DNA from: Nitrososphaerota archaeon
GTDB lineage: Archaea > Thermoproteota > Nitrososphaeria > Nitrososphaerales > Nitrosopumilaceae
NCBI GenBank assembly: GCA_021325615.1
Contig: JAJPGU010000005.1
Span: 1 to 64,000, forward strand
Direction: 5' to 3'
Length of the DNA: 64,000 nucleotides
Shown: positions 17,029 through 26,422 of the stretch, piece after piece
Position numbering within the stretch: position 1 is the stretch's first letter
Layout: every line of letters begins with the position of its first letter
The notes under the pieces: model-generated
Database searches by the model: none
What the model was told of the DNA's origin: nothing
Seen by the model: only the letters and a program-made list of their open reading frames with translations
Program-made: the position numbers and the translations under genes

Positions 17029-20000
17029 CTAGGGGGACCGCAGCTCGACTGCAACGTCGTCCCACATGTCTCCGCCGCCTCCCGCAGACCAGCTGCACGT
17101 TACCGGGGAGGGCGTTGGAACAACGGCAGAGCTGGAGGCGCCGGTAATTTCTGACGGCATGTTGACATCCCACTGCTGGCTGCAGGTGGGAAGGCCCAGC
17201 GTCTGCCCGCCGTATATCGACGGGAGGTCAAGGACCCAGTCTCCCGCGTGCTGGGTGGTAATTGATATGGTCGGGCTGCTGGCAGAGGTGTTGTGGCTTG
17301 CCGCCGTATTTTGAATTGGGCTTGTCTGGTTTACGTTTGAAAACGAGTATGCGCCCATCACGGCCTGGGTCTGGCCCGCAAAGGTCGCCACCACGTTTCC
17401 AGTACCGCTCGGGTCCTTTAGGTACCAGAACTCGGCGTCGTTGTTTGTAAACGACGAGACTGCCTGGGTCAGCGGCGCGCCGTTGAATGTGACCGAGGTG
17501 GCATACTGGTTGTTTGCGCTGATTCCTACGACAAGCAGCCCGTTGGCGCCACCTGCGCTGACATTTGGAAGCGTAAGCTGGGACGAGGTGGTCGTACCGG
17601 AGGTAGACTGGACGCCGTCAAGGGTTATGGAGGCTGCGGGCTGCTCCCTGTACAGCGTGCCCACCTCGGAGGCTGAAAGGGCGACGCTGTAAATCCTCAC
17701 CTGGTCAAGTGTTCCGGCATAAAAGTTAACAAGAGTGTTTGGCGAGGCAGTCCCTCCCAGGTATATCCCAAAGCTCGTGTCGATGTCTCCCACCGACGAA
17801 ATGTCCTTTGTAGACTGGAGCGAGCCGTCGACGTACAGGCGCTCCTCCTGGGCCGCCCTGTCGACCACAAACGCCAGGTGGTGGAACCTGCCGTCGTTTA
17901 CGTTGCTGGTAGAAATTGCAGGAACGTCGTGCCCGCTGCTGTCCCGGATCCTTGCATATATCGTGCCCGACGGATCCTCTATCGAGTATCCCGCATAGGT
18001 GCCGTCGTTGTTCCTCCTGTGGTCCACTATCAGGCCGTCGCCTGCATTGCCTGTCCCGGACTGGGTGCTCTTCATCCAGAGCGATATCGAAAAGCTCCCG
18101 GAATTCCCAAAGTTGAGCGATGAAGCGTCGGGTATGGAGACCACGCCTGTGCTGCCGTCAAACTGGATTGCCTGCCCCACCTTGCCTGGCACGTATGACG
18201 TCCCGCCGCTTGCAACGCCGTTGTTTGCGCTGCCGCTGGTATCGCCGGTATTGCCCTCAAACTTCCACTCCCCGACAAGGCCTCCTCTAGGCACGCAAGA
18301 TGTGGAATTGGTCGGCACGGCGCCAACCTCGTTTGACTGCGGCGACTGCCCTGCCGAGTTTGATGCCTTGACATAGTAATAGTACTGGCTGCCCGCTGCA
18401 ACGGACGTGTCGCTGAAGCTTCCCGAGTTGCCCTCCTCTGCAAGCAGGGTCTCGCCCCCGCTGGCAGCCCCCCTGTATATGGTATAATTGGTAACTGGCG
18501 CGCCGCCGCTGGGTGGCGGGTTCCAGTTGAGGTCCACCTCCAAGCTGCAAGAGCTTGATACAAGGATTTGCGGCGCAGATGGCACCGTGGCAGGAGTCGC
18601 GCTTGCCTCGTTTGAAAGCGGGGACTCGCCGTAATTGTTTACTGCAGATACCTCGTAGAAGTATTTCCCGCCGTTTGACACTGCCTTGTCCACATAGCCA
18701 GGCGCGGTCCCGGTCCTTGCAAGGAACGTCTCGCCGCCCGGGGCGGTTCCCCTGAAGATGTCATATCCCGTGACAGGTCCCTGGCCGGTGCTTGACGGGG
18801 CCGACCATGAAAGCGAGACCTGGGAGTTTCCGCCGCTTGCCGCAAGGTCCTGCGGCTGGGACGGCTGCCCGCTTGAGGGGCCCTCAAGGTATAGCGACTG
18901 GATCTCGCTGTCGGTAAGCGTCCTGTTGTAGATCCTTACCTGGTCCATCAGGCCCGAGAACGGGTCGTTTGGCGTGTTTGGCGAGACGGTATACCCAAGG
19001 TCCACACCTATCGAGTTTTGGGCGATGCTGCCAACCTGCGAGATGCCTGCAAGGCTCTGGAGCTTGCCGTCAAGGTACATCCTGGACTGTTGTGCCGACC
19101 TGTCCACCACAAACGTGACGTAGTGGAACCTGTTGTCGCTTACGGGTCCTGCCTGCACATATACGTCGTGCCCGCTGCTGTCCCGGATTCTTCCAAGAAG
19201 GGTCCCGTTGTTCCCCTCAATCGAGTATCCGGAATAAATCCCGTCATTGTTTCGCCTGTGGTCCACGAACAAAAATGGCGATGTCTGGTTGGTCCTTATC
19301 CAGCCCGAGATGGAAAGGCTTCCGTTGCCAATATTAAGAGATGCCGAGTCCGCAACCCTGTCTATGAACGTCCCGTTGAATTTCAGGGCAAGGCCCACCT
19401 GCCCCGGCGCATACGTGCCAGGGCCTGCCGTTATCACGCTCATCGTCCTTGGCGGGCAGCACCCCCCGTATTCATATGATACCATGCCGGTCGTCCCGTC
19501 GTTCCTGTTGCCGCTAGTGTCAAACGTGCTGTTCTCAAACTTCCATTCCGCCACCAGTCCTGCCCTAGGTACCGTACTACCGGTGCCGGTGGGTGCGGCA
19601 GGGTTCGCACTGGCCTCGTTTGAGGGGATGGACTGCCCTGCAGAGTTTACCGCCCTGACATAGTAATAGTATGCCTGGCCGTTTGAAACTGTATTATCAA
19701 TGTAGGAAAGCGAGTTGCCCACTTCCTTTATCTCGGTCTCGCCAAGGGGCGACGTGCCCCTGTATATTGTATAATTGGTAACTGGCGCGCCGCCGTCATC
19801 CGAGGGTGGAGACCACGACAGCCCCACCTGCGCGTCTCCCGAGTACGCATAGAGGTGCGGCTGCGACGGAGGCACCACGGGGCTTGGGGCTCCGGGCTCG
19901 TTGTAGAGCTCGGCAACCTCGGTCGCGTTCAGCGCCCTGTCATAGATCCTTGCCTGATCAAGCATTCCCGTAAAGGGGGCGGTCGGCGTGTTCGGCGAGC

Positions 20001-20649
20001 CCGTGTATCCCAGGTCCACCCCCACCGAAGTCTGGGATATGCTGCCAAGGCTTGATATGTCAAGGCTGCCTACAAGGATGTCGTCCTGGTATATCTTGGA
20101 AATGTGGTTTGTCCGGTCCACAACAAATGCAATGTGGTGCCATCGCCCGTCGTTTACCGGGTTTGTTACCACGTCAAAGTTTGCCGCGCTGTCCGATGCA
20201 GGCGCACAGATTCGGAGCCTCCCCACAAGCTGCCCCGTGTTCCCGTACCCCTCTATGCTGTATCCCGCATAGCACCCGTCGTTGTCTCGCCTGTGGTCGA
20301 CAACCATCCCGGCATATGACGCGTTGGTCTTTATCCACAGCGATATAGAGAAACTCGAGGTTGGAAAGTCCAAGATCGGGCTGTACGGAATGCGGTCTAT
20401 TCCAGTGCCGTCAAAGTTCAAGCCGTACCCCACCCTGCCTGATTCGTATGTCGCCCCGCCGCTTGTGGCTCCGTTGTTCCCGTTTCCGCTGGTGTCGTCT
20501 GCATTGTTCTCAAACTTCCACTCTGCCACAAGCCCCGATGTCGGTATGGCAGGCGAAGGAGCGGTCTGGGCCGAGGCACCATGTGAAAGGCATCCAAGCG
20601 ATCCAAGCACTGCCAGCGCAAGAACCGCGGTTAGCAGTCTGCGTCGAAT
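17029..20649 (-). CDS. Large secreted LamG/fibronectin type III protein
   Basis: The roughly 1200-residue product holds three LamG/concanavalin-type domains, each opening with LVAEWKFE or LVGEWKFE and closing with DQVRIY or DQARIY, separated by FN3 domains (pattern PSQPHLYAYSGDAQVGLSWS..., TNYTIYRG, YYYYV). A last beta domain follows. Such proteins bind carbohydrate or other surface polymers. The first standard start is GTG at 20608-20610, but it would leave a truncated signal peptide; in-frame upstream codons encode a full one (RRRLLTAVLALAVLGSLG, cleavage ASA|Q). No ATG, GTG or TTG is in frame there, so I place the start at ATT 20647-20649, tentatively. Its stop lies one base from the stop of the convergent pentapeptide gene. 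Confidence 0.83.
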   Translation of the reverse strand: MRRRLLTAVLALAVLGSLGCLSHGASAQTAPSPAIPTSGLVAEWKFENNADDTSGNGNNGATSGGATYESGRVGYGLNFDGTGIDRIPYSPILDFPTSSFSISLWIKTNASYAGMVVDHRRDNDGCYAGYSIEGYGNTGQLVGRLRICAPASDSAANFDVVTNPVNDGRWHHIAFVVDRTNHISKIYQDDILVGSLDISSLGSISQTSVGVDLGYTGSPNTPTAPFTGMLDQARIYDRALNATEVAELYNEPGAPSPVVPPSQPHLYAYSGDAQVGLSWSPPSDDGGAPVTNYTIYRGTSPLGETEIKEVGNSLSYIDNTVSNGQAYYYYVRAVNSAGQSIPSNEASANPAAPTGTGSTVPRAGLVAEWKFENSTFDTSGNRNDGTTGMVSYEYGGCCPPRTMSVITAGPGTYAPGQVGLALKFNGTFIDRVADSASLNIGNGSLSISGWIRTNQTSPFLFVDHRRNNDGIYSGYSIEGNNGTLLGRIRDSSGHDVYVQAGPVSDNRFHYVTFVVDRSAQQSRMYLDGKLQSLAGISQVGSIAQNSIGVDLGYTVSPNTPNDPFSGLMDQVRIYNRTLTDSEIQSLYLEGPSSGQPSQPQDLAASGGNSQVSLSWSAPSSTGQGPVTGYDIFRGTAPGGETFLARTGTAPGYVDKAVSNGGKYFYEVSAVNNYGESPLSNEASATPATVPSAPQILVSSSCSLEVDLNWNPPPSGGAPVTNYTIYRGAASGGETLLAEEGNSGSFSDTSVAAGSQYYYYVKASNSAGQSPQSNEVGAVPTNSTSCVPRGGLVGEWKFEGNTGDTSGSANNGVASGGTSYVPGKVGQAIQFDGSTGVVSIPDASSLNFGNSGSFSISLWMKSTQSGTGNAGDGLIVDHRRNNDGTYAGYSIEDPSGTIYARIRDSSGHDVPAISTSNVNDGRFHHLAFVVDRAAQEERLYVDGSLQSTKDISSVGDIDTSFGIYLGGTASPNTLVNFYAGTLDQVRIYSVALSASEVGTLYREQPAASITLDGVQSTSGTTTSSQLTLPNVSAGGANGLLVVGISANNQYATSVTFNGAPLTQAVSSFTNNDAEFWYLKDPSGTGNVVATFAGQTQAVMGAYSFSNVNQTSPIQNTAASHNTSASSPTISITTQHAGDWVLDLPSIYGGQTLGLPTCSQQWDVNMPSEITGASSSAVVPTPSPVTCSWSAGGGGDMWDDVAVELRSP

Positions 20650-20737
20650 GTGGAAAAATTGTAATGATGCTATGCAGGTTAACGTACCGCGCTACATATT
20701 ACGTGGTACTAGAATTCTTCTATAAGACGCATACCGA

Positions 20738-20884
20738 TTAAGATTCTCCGTCCAGAAATGGCGGCGCGGCCGCAGTGCCGCATCTTGGGCAGGCCATCGA
20801 AACCAGGGGCTCGCCTGCCTTCATGGTGACTTGGAACCGTGCGTTGCAATTTCCGCACGTGTATGGAACCTGGATTGTCGTCAT
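20738..20884 (-). CDS. Mini zinc-ribbon protein (48 residues)
   Basis: A short reading frame beginning MTTIQVPYTCGNCNARF and ending before TAA at 20738. It has two CxxC pairs (CGNC and CPRC) spaced about 25 residues apart, the usual pattern of a single rubredoxin-like zinc ribbon. Similar tiny zinc ribbons are frequent in archaea and often missed. ATG at 20882-20884. It runs in the same direction as the radical SAM gene upstream (75 bases apart). Role unknown; nucleic-acid or protein binding is possible. Confidence 0.65.
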   Translation of the reverse strand: MTTIQVPYTCGNCNARFQVTMKAGEPLVSMACPRCGTAAAPPFLDGES

Positions 20885-20958
20885 GCGGTATGAAAGTGCC
20901 TGCCGGTATAAGAAGCGGAAAGCGTTTTACCAAAAGTGATACCGAGGCACTAAAGCGC

Positions 20959-22524
20959 CTACTTGGTGTATGCAGGGGCGCTGACAGACTTGGAGCGCGC
21001 GTATTTTTCCATGATGTCTTCTGGAAGCTTGCCGTTGAACAGCTCCTTGCAGAGGCCCCTGAGGTACCTCATGATTGCCCATGTCCCTGCCTTTATCATG
21101 CTGTACATGAGCGGCTTCATCATGATTCCATATGTCTTGTTCCTCAGTATTATAGGGATGATGTCGTTAATCACGGCAAGGTTGTGCTCCCAGCACTTCC
21201 AGAACAGCGTGAACTGGGCCTCGTTGAGGTTTCCAAAGTGCATCGAGTTCTTCTCGTTAAAGTCCTGGTAGAGCAGCGGTGCCACGATGCCCCTCATGTT
21301 GGAGCGCCTGAAATCGTCAATCAGATCAATGGTATACTGCGTCTCGTCCGGAGTCTCGTCCGGCCAGCCGATAATGAGTGTCGCGGCAGGGAACCAGTGG
21401 TTCTGGTTCATTATCTTTGCGCCCTCCCTTACTACCCATCCCCACTCGTCAGTGGAGAACGGCTTGGTCTTGACGCCGAGGTGCTTCTTTACCATCCTTG
21501 GCGCCACAGTCTCTATTCCGAGGTTTGTTGCAAGCCATTTTTCATTTGACATGCCGTTTATCTCGGATATGTCGTGGAAAAGTTTCGGGTCCGCGCATAC
21601 TGCTGAAAATGTCATGTGTGTAGTTCCGACAAACCTTGCGCCAAGCGACTTTAGCCCCTTCCAGAGTTCCGTGATTGCGTCATAGTTGGGCCTAAACTCC
21701 CTGTTGTCGCACCCATAAAGGAGCATCTCGTCGGAGTGGAGCCATATCGAGTCAAACCCATAGTCGAGGTTTATCTTTGCCTCCTGCTGGAGCCTCTCAA
21801 GAGGCAGGTCCTTCTTTGACCTCTTGTTTACGTCGCAAAAGTCACAGCCCCTTCCGCAACCCCTCATCGCCTCGATGAGCGAGTTTACGGTCGGCCCCTG
21901 GATCATTGGAATATTCTGAATGTTCTTTACAAAGCAGTGCATCAGCTCAGGCGCGTCTCCCTTTTCAAGGTCGTGGAAAAGGTCAAGCGCAAGCTCGTCT
22001 GCCTCTCCTACTACCACGGTATCAATCCCGTGGATCTTCATCCTTTCTGTCTTGGCAAGCTCCCACGCCCCGTTCCCGCCGACTGCCACATGGAAGTTGT
22101 ATTTTTTCTTGAGCTGGATTATCTTTGCGCACATCCTCTTGAACTTCATTGCAACGTAGGAGAGCTTTTCAGGCGACATGGTAGTCGTAACAGGCGCCAT
22201 CCCCAGCGGGTCCATGACGTTGATGCCGACCACCTTTGTGTCGGGGCCGATGCATTTCTCAAGATAATCAGGATTTGCGATGAAAACGTCCTCCCTGTTG
22301 TACCCCTGGAGGAGCGAGGCCTCTACCCTTCGGAGGCCTACCTGGGCCACTTTTGCCTCGCCTGTCGCGACGTTTGTCTCAACAGGGGGGCAGAAAATCT
22401 TGTCAAAGACGAATTCTGGGACCAGTTCGTACGGCCCGCAGGCGATAAACCCGTATAGAAAGTTGCCACGATAGTTTGTCATCAGGCTGCGATCTGCGGT
22501 AAGGACTATCCTCTTGCCTGCCAT
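20959..22524 (-). CDS. B12-binding radical SAM protein
   Basis: The 521-residue product has an N-terminal alpha/beta part of the cobalamin-binding type (residues about 1-200) and a radical SAM core with the iron-sulfur motif RGCGRGCDFC (Cys-x3-Cys-x2-Cys) followed by DVNKRSK, a TIM-barrel region with GIETVAPRM, and a helical C-terminus. Such enzymes carry out radical methylations or ring rearrangements using methylcobalamin and S-adenosylmethionine. The substrate cannot be read from the sequence. A TATA box (TTTATATC) about 26 bases before ATG 22522-22524 suggests a leaderless mRNA. cobT elsewhere in the window supports B12 use. Confidence 0.86.
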   Translation of the reverse strand: MAGKRIVLTADRSLMTNYRGNFLYGFIACGPYELVPEFVFDKIFCPPVETNVATGEAKVAQVGLRRVEASLLQGYNREDVFIANPDYLEKCIGPDTKVVGINVMDPLGMAPVTTTMSPEKLSYVAMKFKRMCAKIIQLKKKYNFHVAVGGNGAWELAKTERMKIHGIDTVVVGEADELALDLFHDLEKGDAPELMHCFVKNIQNIPMIQGPTVNSLIEAMRGCGRGCDFCDVNKRSKKDLPLERLQQEAKINLDYGFDSIWLHSDEMLLYGCDNREFRPNYDAITELWKGLKSLGARFVGTTHMTFSAVCADPKLFHDISEINGMSNEKWLATNLGIETVAPRMVKKHLGVKTKPFSTDEWGWVVREGAKIMNQNHWFPAATLIIGWPDETPDETQYTIDLIDDFRRSNMRGIVAPLLYQDFNEKNSMHFGNLNEAQFTLFWKCWEHNLAVINDIIPIILRNKTYGIMMKPLMYSMIKAGTWAIMRYLRGLCKELFNGKLPEDIMEKYARSKSVSAPAYTK

Positions 22525-22628
22525 TCCTGATGTTTTTTCCCACTATGATATAAATTGTTTAGCCTGTCGCCCGCGCAAAGTGAAATTTTCACTTTTGACA
22601 TATAAAGCGCCGTGTGGATAATCCAAGC

Positions 22629-23348
22629 ATGAGCATTTCAGAGCCTAGGCATGTCGAGAGGCACCTCACCGAGAGCAGTTCCATCAGGGATTTCGTTTTC
22701 GGGTTCGGCGACGGCATCAACACCTCGCTTGGAATCGTGGCAGGAGTCGGCGGGGCGGACCAGGCCTCAAGTGTAATCATACTTGCGGCAATTGTCGCAA
22801 TGTTCACGGGCGCAAAGGCAATGGCCGTGCAGAACTTCCTCGCGGTAAGGTCGCAGAGGCAGATCCTCCAGTCCGAGATACAAAGGGAAAAGTGGGAGAT
22901 GGACAACGTGCCCGAGGCCGAGCGGGTCGAGATCGAGGACATTTACAAGGCAAAGGGATTTTCGGGACCGGAGCTTGACAGTATCGTAAAGAAGATCACC
23001 TCCGACAAGAAGGTCTGGCTCGATACGATGCTCACCGAGGAGCTCAAGCTGAACATAGAGATTGTCGGAAGCCCGCTTAAGAGCGCGTTCCGGATGTTTG
23101 GCGCGTTCCTCGTAGGCGGCGTGCTTCCAATCATACCGTACTTTTTTGCAGGCGGGCTTGAGCCGCTGCTTATCGCAGTAGGGCTCTCCCTTTCCGCGTC
23201 GTTCGTAATTGGCGCGGTCAAGTCAAGGATGGCAAACCTCAACATGGTGTGGGGAGGACTCGAGATGGCAGGCCTTGGGACCGGGATTGCCCTGCTGGGC
23301 TACGGAATAGGGTCCGAGCTTGGCCACATCGGGATAATCAAGGGATAG
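22629..23348 (+). CDS. VIT/CCC1-like iron or manganese transporter
   Basis: The product (about 239 residues) resembles vacuolar-iron-transporter family proteins. A first membrane region contains RDFVFGFGDGINTSLGIVAGV, the typical VIT opening, then a second helix, a cytosolic acidic helical loop (about residues 75-140, EKWEMDNVPEAERVEIEDI) that binds metal in this family, and three C-terminal helices. It likely moves Fe(II) or Mn(II) out of the cytoplasm. ATG 22629 fits a leaderless transcript from ACATATAAAG at about 22597; a GTG 15 bases upstream is less likely. Its 3' end overlaps convergent larB by 11 bases. Confidence 0.82.
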   Translation: MSISEPRHVERHLTESSSIRDFVFGFGDGINTSLGIVAGVGGADQASSVIILAAIVAMFTGAKAMAVQNFLAVRSQRQILQSEIQREKWEMDNVPEAERVEIEDIYKAKGFSGPELDSIVKKITSDKKVWLDTMLTEELKLNIEIVGSPLKSAFRMFGAFLVGGVLPIIPYFFAGGLEPLLIAVGLSLSASFVIGAVKSRMANLNMVWGGLEMAGLGTGIALLGYGIGSELGHIGIIKG

Positions 23349-24117
23349 ACCTTTTCAGGGCTATCCTGTTTGCAATGTTTGCAGCAAACGCGCCCGCGCC
23401 AATCCCGTTGTCTATATTTACGACAGAAAGCCCGAGCGTGCAGCTCTGGAGCATCGACGCAAGGGCGGCGACCCCCTTGGCCCCGTACCCATACCCTACC
23501 GACGACGGTACGCCCACCACCGGAATGTCGACAAGCGCGGAGACGACTGATGCCAGTGCCCCCTCCATCCCCGCCACCACAACCAGCACGTCCACGTCTT
23601 CCTGGATCATCTTCTTGATTATCGGAAATATCCTATGCAGGCCCGCAATCCCCACGTCATAGCTTGTGATGCAGGACACTCCCATCGCCTCGCAGGTAAG
23701 CCTTGCCTCCTCGGCGACCCCTATGTCGGACGTTCCTGCGGTAATCACGCCTACCTTGCCGCCCGTCCTTGAAAGCTTCCTGTAAAACAGTATTGACGTG
23801 GTGTTCCTCCCCACCTGGGTCTTGATGCGGTTCTTCTTTGAAAACGATACCAGCTTGTCATAATGCCCGTCGTTAATCCTTGATACAAGCACGCAGTCGG
23901 ACCTTGCAAGCGCGCCCGTGATTATCTTTTTTAGGTCGCCAAGATGCTTGTTCTGGGCAAAGACCACCTCCGGCACTCCCCTCCTTATCCTCCTGCCCAC
24001 GTCAAACTTGGCAAAATCCTCGATCTTTTCAACCGAGTAAAGCGAGAGCATCTTCTTTGCCTTGGCAGCACTTATCTTTCCAAGCTCAAGCGACTTGAGT
24101 ATCTCCAAAAGTTCCAA
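23338..24117 (-). CDS. larB: LarB, nicotinate adenine dinucleotide carboxylase/hydrolase for the nickel-pincer cofactor
   Basis: The 259-residue product has a short N-terminal helical part and a C-terminal PurE-like domain (from about residue 115: KVGVITAGTSDIGVAEEARLT, VVVAGMEGALASVVSALVD, VGVPSSVGYGYGAKG). LarB carboxylates the pyridinium ring of nicotinic acid adenine dinucleotide and cleaves the phosphoanhydride, the first step to the nickel-pincer nucleotide. larC and larE lie 1 and 2.3 kb away, separated by malate dehydrogenase. Length matches the family. Confidence 0.9.
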   Translation of the reverse strand: MELLEILKSLELGKISAAKAKKMLSLYSVEKIEDFAKFDVGRRIRRGVPEVVFAQNKHLGDLKKIITGALARSDCVLVSRINDGHYDKLVSFSKKNRIKTQVGRNTTSILFYRKLSRTGGKVGVITAGTSDIGVAEEARLTCEAMGVSCITSYDVGIAGLHRIFPIIKKMIQEDVDVLVVVAGMEGALASVVSALVDIPVVGVPSSVGYGYGAKGVAALASMLQSCTLGLSVVNIDNGIGAGAFAANIANRIALKRSIP

Positions 24118-24152
24118 CAGGTGTCAGAGGTCGAGTAGATCTTAAAAATTTA

Positions 24153-25067
24153 TCAGAGCTCAAGACCGGCAATAGCGCTCTTGACGCTGTCGACGCCCTT
24201 CTTGAACCACTCCTTCTCGGCTGCGTCAAGGTCAAGCTCCACTATCTTCTCCACCCCGTTCCTGCCAATTACCGCAGGGACGCCTATTGTAACTCCCGAG
24301 TGCCCGTACTGCCCGTCAAGGTATGTCGCAACCGGGATGACCTGCTTGGTGTCGTTCATCACGGCCTCTATCATTGCGGAAATTGCGTTCCCCGGCGCAT
24401 GGACCGTCGCACCCTTGAGCTCGATTACCTTTGCGGCAACCCCCCGCGTGGCCTGGACTATCTCGTCGGTCTTTTGCTTTGGAAGCAGCGAGGTAAGCGG
24501 GATTCCAGCCACTGTCGAAAACCTTGGCAGCGGCAGCATGTTCTCGCCGTGCTCGCCTATTACCATAGCTCGGATTGAGTTTCTCGAGTAGCCTGTCGCC
24601 TCGTGGATGAACTGCATGAACCTTGAGAGGTCAAGCATGTTGCCCATGCCAAAAATCCTTGACTTGTCAAAACCTGATACCTTGTATGCGATGTATGCCA
24701 TCGGGTCAAGCGGGTTTGTAACCGGGATTATCATTGCATCCTTGGCGTGCTGCCTGATGTTCTCAACTACGCCCTTGACTATCGACGCGTTAATCTTCAG
24801 TAGGTCCATCCTTGTCATGCCGGGCTTGCGTCCGGATCCTGCGACCACCACCACGATATCCGAGCCCTTCATCTCGGAATAGTCGTTTGACCCGCGTATG
24901 TTGACGTCAATTCCCTTCTCGGAAAGCATGTGGTTTAGGTCCATTGCCTCGCCCTGAGGCAGGCCCTGTACTACATCCAGCAGAAGAATCTCGTCTGTAA
25001 CCTTTCTAAGCGCGGTAAAGAGAGCAGCGGCGCCGCCCACCTTTCCCGAGCCGACAATTGTAATCAT
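24153..25067 (-). CDS. mdh: Malate dehydrogenase (LDH-like family)
   Basis: The 304-residue product has the NAD-binding loop GSGKVGG at residues 6-12, the substrate-binding arginines in [14 protein letters not shown], the catalytic Asp/His region ([14 protein letters not shown] and [13 protein letters not shown]) and the C-terminal family pattern. Arg at the specificity loop and general pattern favour malate over lactate. I start at ATG 25065-25067; an upstream in-frame extension of 34 residues is rich in Lys/Arg and has no family counterpart. It lies between larB (same strand, 35 bases downstream) and divergent larC. Confidence 0.93.
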   Translation of the reverse strand: MITIVGSGKVGGAAALFTALRKVTDEILLLDVVQGLPQGEAMDLNHMLSEKGIDVNIRGSNDYSEMKGSDIVVVVAGSGRKPGMTRMDLLKINASIVKGVVENIRQHAKDAMIIPVTNPLDPMAYIAYKVSGFDKSRIFGMGNMLDLSRFMQFIHEATGYSRNSIRAMVIGEHGENMLPLPRFSTVAGIPLTSLLPKQKTDEIVQATRGVAAKVIELKGATVHAPGNAISAMIEAVMNDTKQVIPVATYLDGQYGHSGVTIGVPAVIGRNGVEKIVELDLDAAEKEWFKKGVDSVKSAIAGLEL

Positions 25068-25158
25068 GTTTTTGCGTTCGATTTTTAAGGTAATTAAATC
25101 TCTCGATTTTTTTGCGCCCGGCAGGACCGCATCCAGTGCCCGTTTTTTAGATCCACAA

Positions 25159-25167
25159 TTTATATTC
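25159..25167 (+). promoter_or_regulatory. TATA box of the larC-larE-desulfurase operon
   Basis: TTTATATTC centred 27 bases before the larC ATG (25190), implying a leaderless operon mRNA. The 122-base gap also carries the mdh promoter in the other direction. Confidence 0.6.
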
Positions 25168-25189
25168 ATTAAACGCGGTTTAGAGGATC

Positions 25190-26422
25190 ATGTCCCTTGT
25201 CATTGACGCGCAGGTCGCCGGGATCTCAGGAGACATGCTTCTTGCAGCCCTTGTCAATATAGGGGCAGACAAGTCAAAGGTAATCGACGGCGTGCTTTCG
25301 TCCGCCGGCATGCTCAGGGGGTCCAGGATCCAGAACATGGATTTTGAAAAGACGGTCAAGCACGGCACCGAGGCCACAAGGCTGGTCCTTGACATCAGGG
25401 AGGAACACCACGAGAGGAAGGGGCTTGAGATACAGGACTGCATCCTGCAGGTGTCCGACAAACTGGGGCTTTCAGACCGCGCAAAGGTCTTTGCAAAGGA
25501 GAGCATCAAGTCGCTCATCAGGGCCGAGTCAAGGATTCACGGCGAGCCGGTAGAGTCGGTCCACTTTCACGAGGCCTCAAGCATTGATACCGTGGTGGAC
25601 ATAATGGGCACGGCAATAGCCCTTGACGATCTCAGGATTTTCTCAGGTGACATAGTTTCAACACCGGTAGCCGTAGGGGGCGGAACGCTCTCGTTCTCCC
25701 ACGGCACCACCTCAAACCCCGCAAGCGCCATCCTTGAAATTTTCCGCGGCTCGCAGATGATAATTGCAGGCGGCCAGGCCAGCGAGGAGCTCACAACGCC
25801 GACCGGGGCGTGCATGCTTGTGAACCTGGCCTCCAAGTGCTCGGAATTCTACCCCCCCATGAGGGTCCAGTCCGTCGGGTACGGCGCAGGCACCAAGGAC
25901 TTTGAGGGCTTTCCAAACGTCCTCAAGCTTGTAAGGGGCGAGCCCGTGCAGAGGTTTGACCGCGATACGGTACAGGTAGTCGAGACCAACGTGGACGATG
26001 TCTCAGGTGAGGTGATTGGGCAGGCCATAGACAAGCTTGTATCTATGGGTGCAAGGGACGTCACGGTGGCGCCCGCAATTACAAAGAAGGGCAGGCCGAC
26101 AAACATGGTTACAGTACTATGCGATTCCTCAAACCTTGACTCTGTCATATCGGCTCTGATGTCAGAGACCGGCACCCTCGGGGTGAGGGTAAGGCAGTCT
26201 GAGAGGAGGATAGTGCCAAGGGCCATAGTTTCAGTCCCGATAACAATACAGGGCAAGGACTTTACCGTCCAGTGCAAGATATCAAAGAACGGCGACGCCT
26301 CGAAGCACTTCAAGGTGGAGGCAGACAACATAAGGCACGTCTCCGAAACCCTCGGGATCCCGTTCCGCGACGCCAATGCATTGATTATTACCGAGGTCAG
26401 ACAAAAGATACACCTGAAATGA
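25190..26422 (+). CDS. larC: LarC, nickel insertion protein for the pincer cofactor
   Basis: The 410-residue product shows the family opening DAQVAGISGDMLLAALVN, the internal VHFHEASSIDTVVDIMG, and the VETNVDDVSGEVIGQA segment that starts the C-terminal part. LarC uses CTP and Mn(II) to insert nickel into the thiolated pincer nucleotide. In Lactobacillus it is made by a programmed frameshift from two reading frames; here it is one continuous frame. Its stop overlaps the larE start (ATGA), giving coupled translation. Confidence 0.93.
   Translation: MSLVIDAQVAGISGDMLLAALVNIGADKSKVIDGVLSSAGMLRGSRIQNMDFEKTVKHGTEATRLVLDIREEHHERKGLEIQDCILQVSDKLGLSDRAKVFAKESIKSLIRAESRIHGEPVESVHFHEASSIDTVVDIMGTAIALDDLRIFSGDIVSTPVAVGGGTLSFSHGTTSNPASAILEIFRGSQMIIAGGQASEELTTPTGACMLVNLASKCSEFYPPMRVQSVGYGAGTKDFEGFPNVLKLVRGEPVQRFDRDTVQVVETNVDDVSGEVIGQAIDKLVSMGARDVTVAPAITKKGRPTNMVTVLCDSSNLDSVISALMSETGTLGVRVRQSERRIVPRAIVSVPITIQGKDFTVQCKISKNGDASKHFKVEADNIRHVSETLGIPFRDANALIITEVRQKIHLK

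Noticed and set aside
17029-20610. LamG/FN3 gene as a phage tail-like or other mobile-element protein
   Set aside because: It has a signal peptide and no neighbouring virus or transposon genes; LamG and FN3 are common in archaeal surface proteins.
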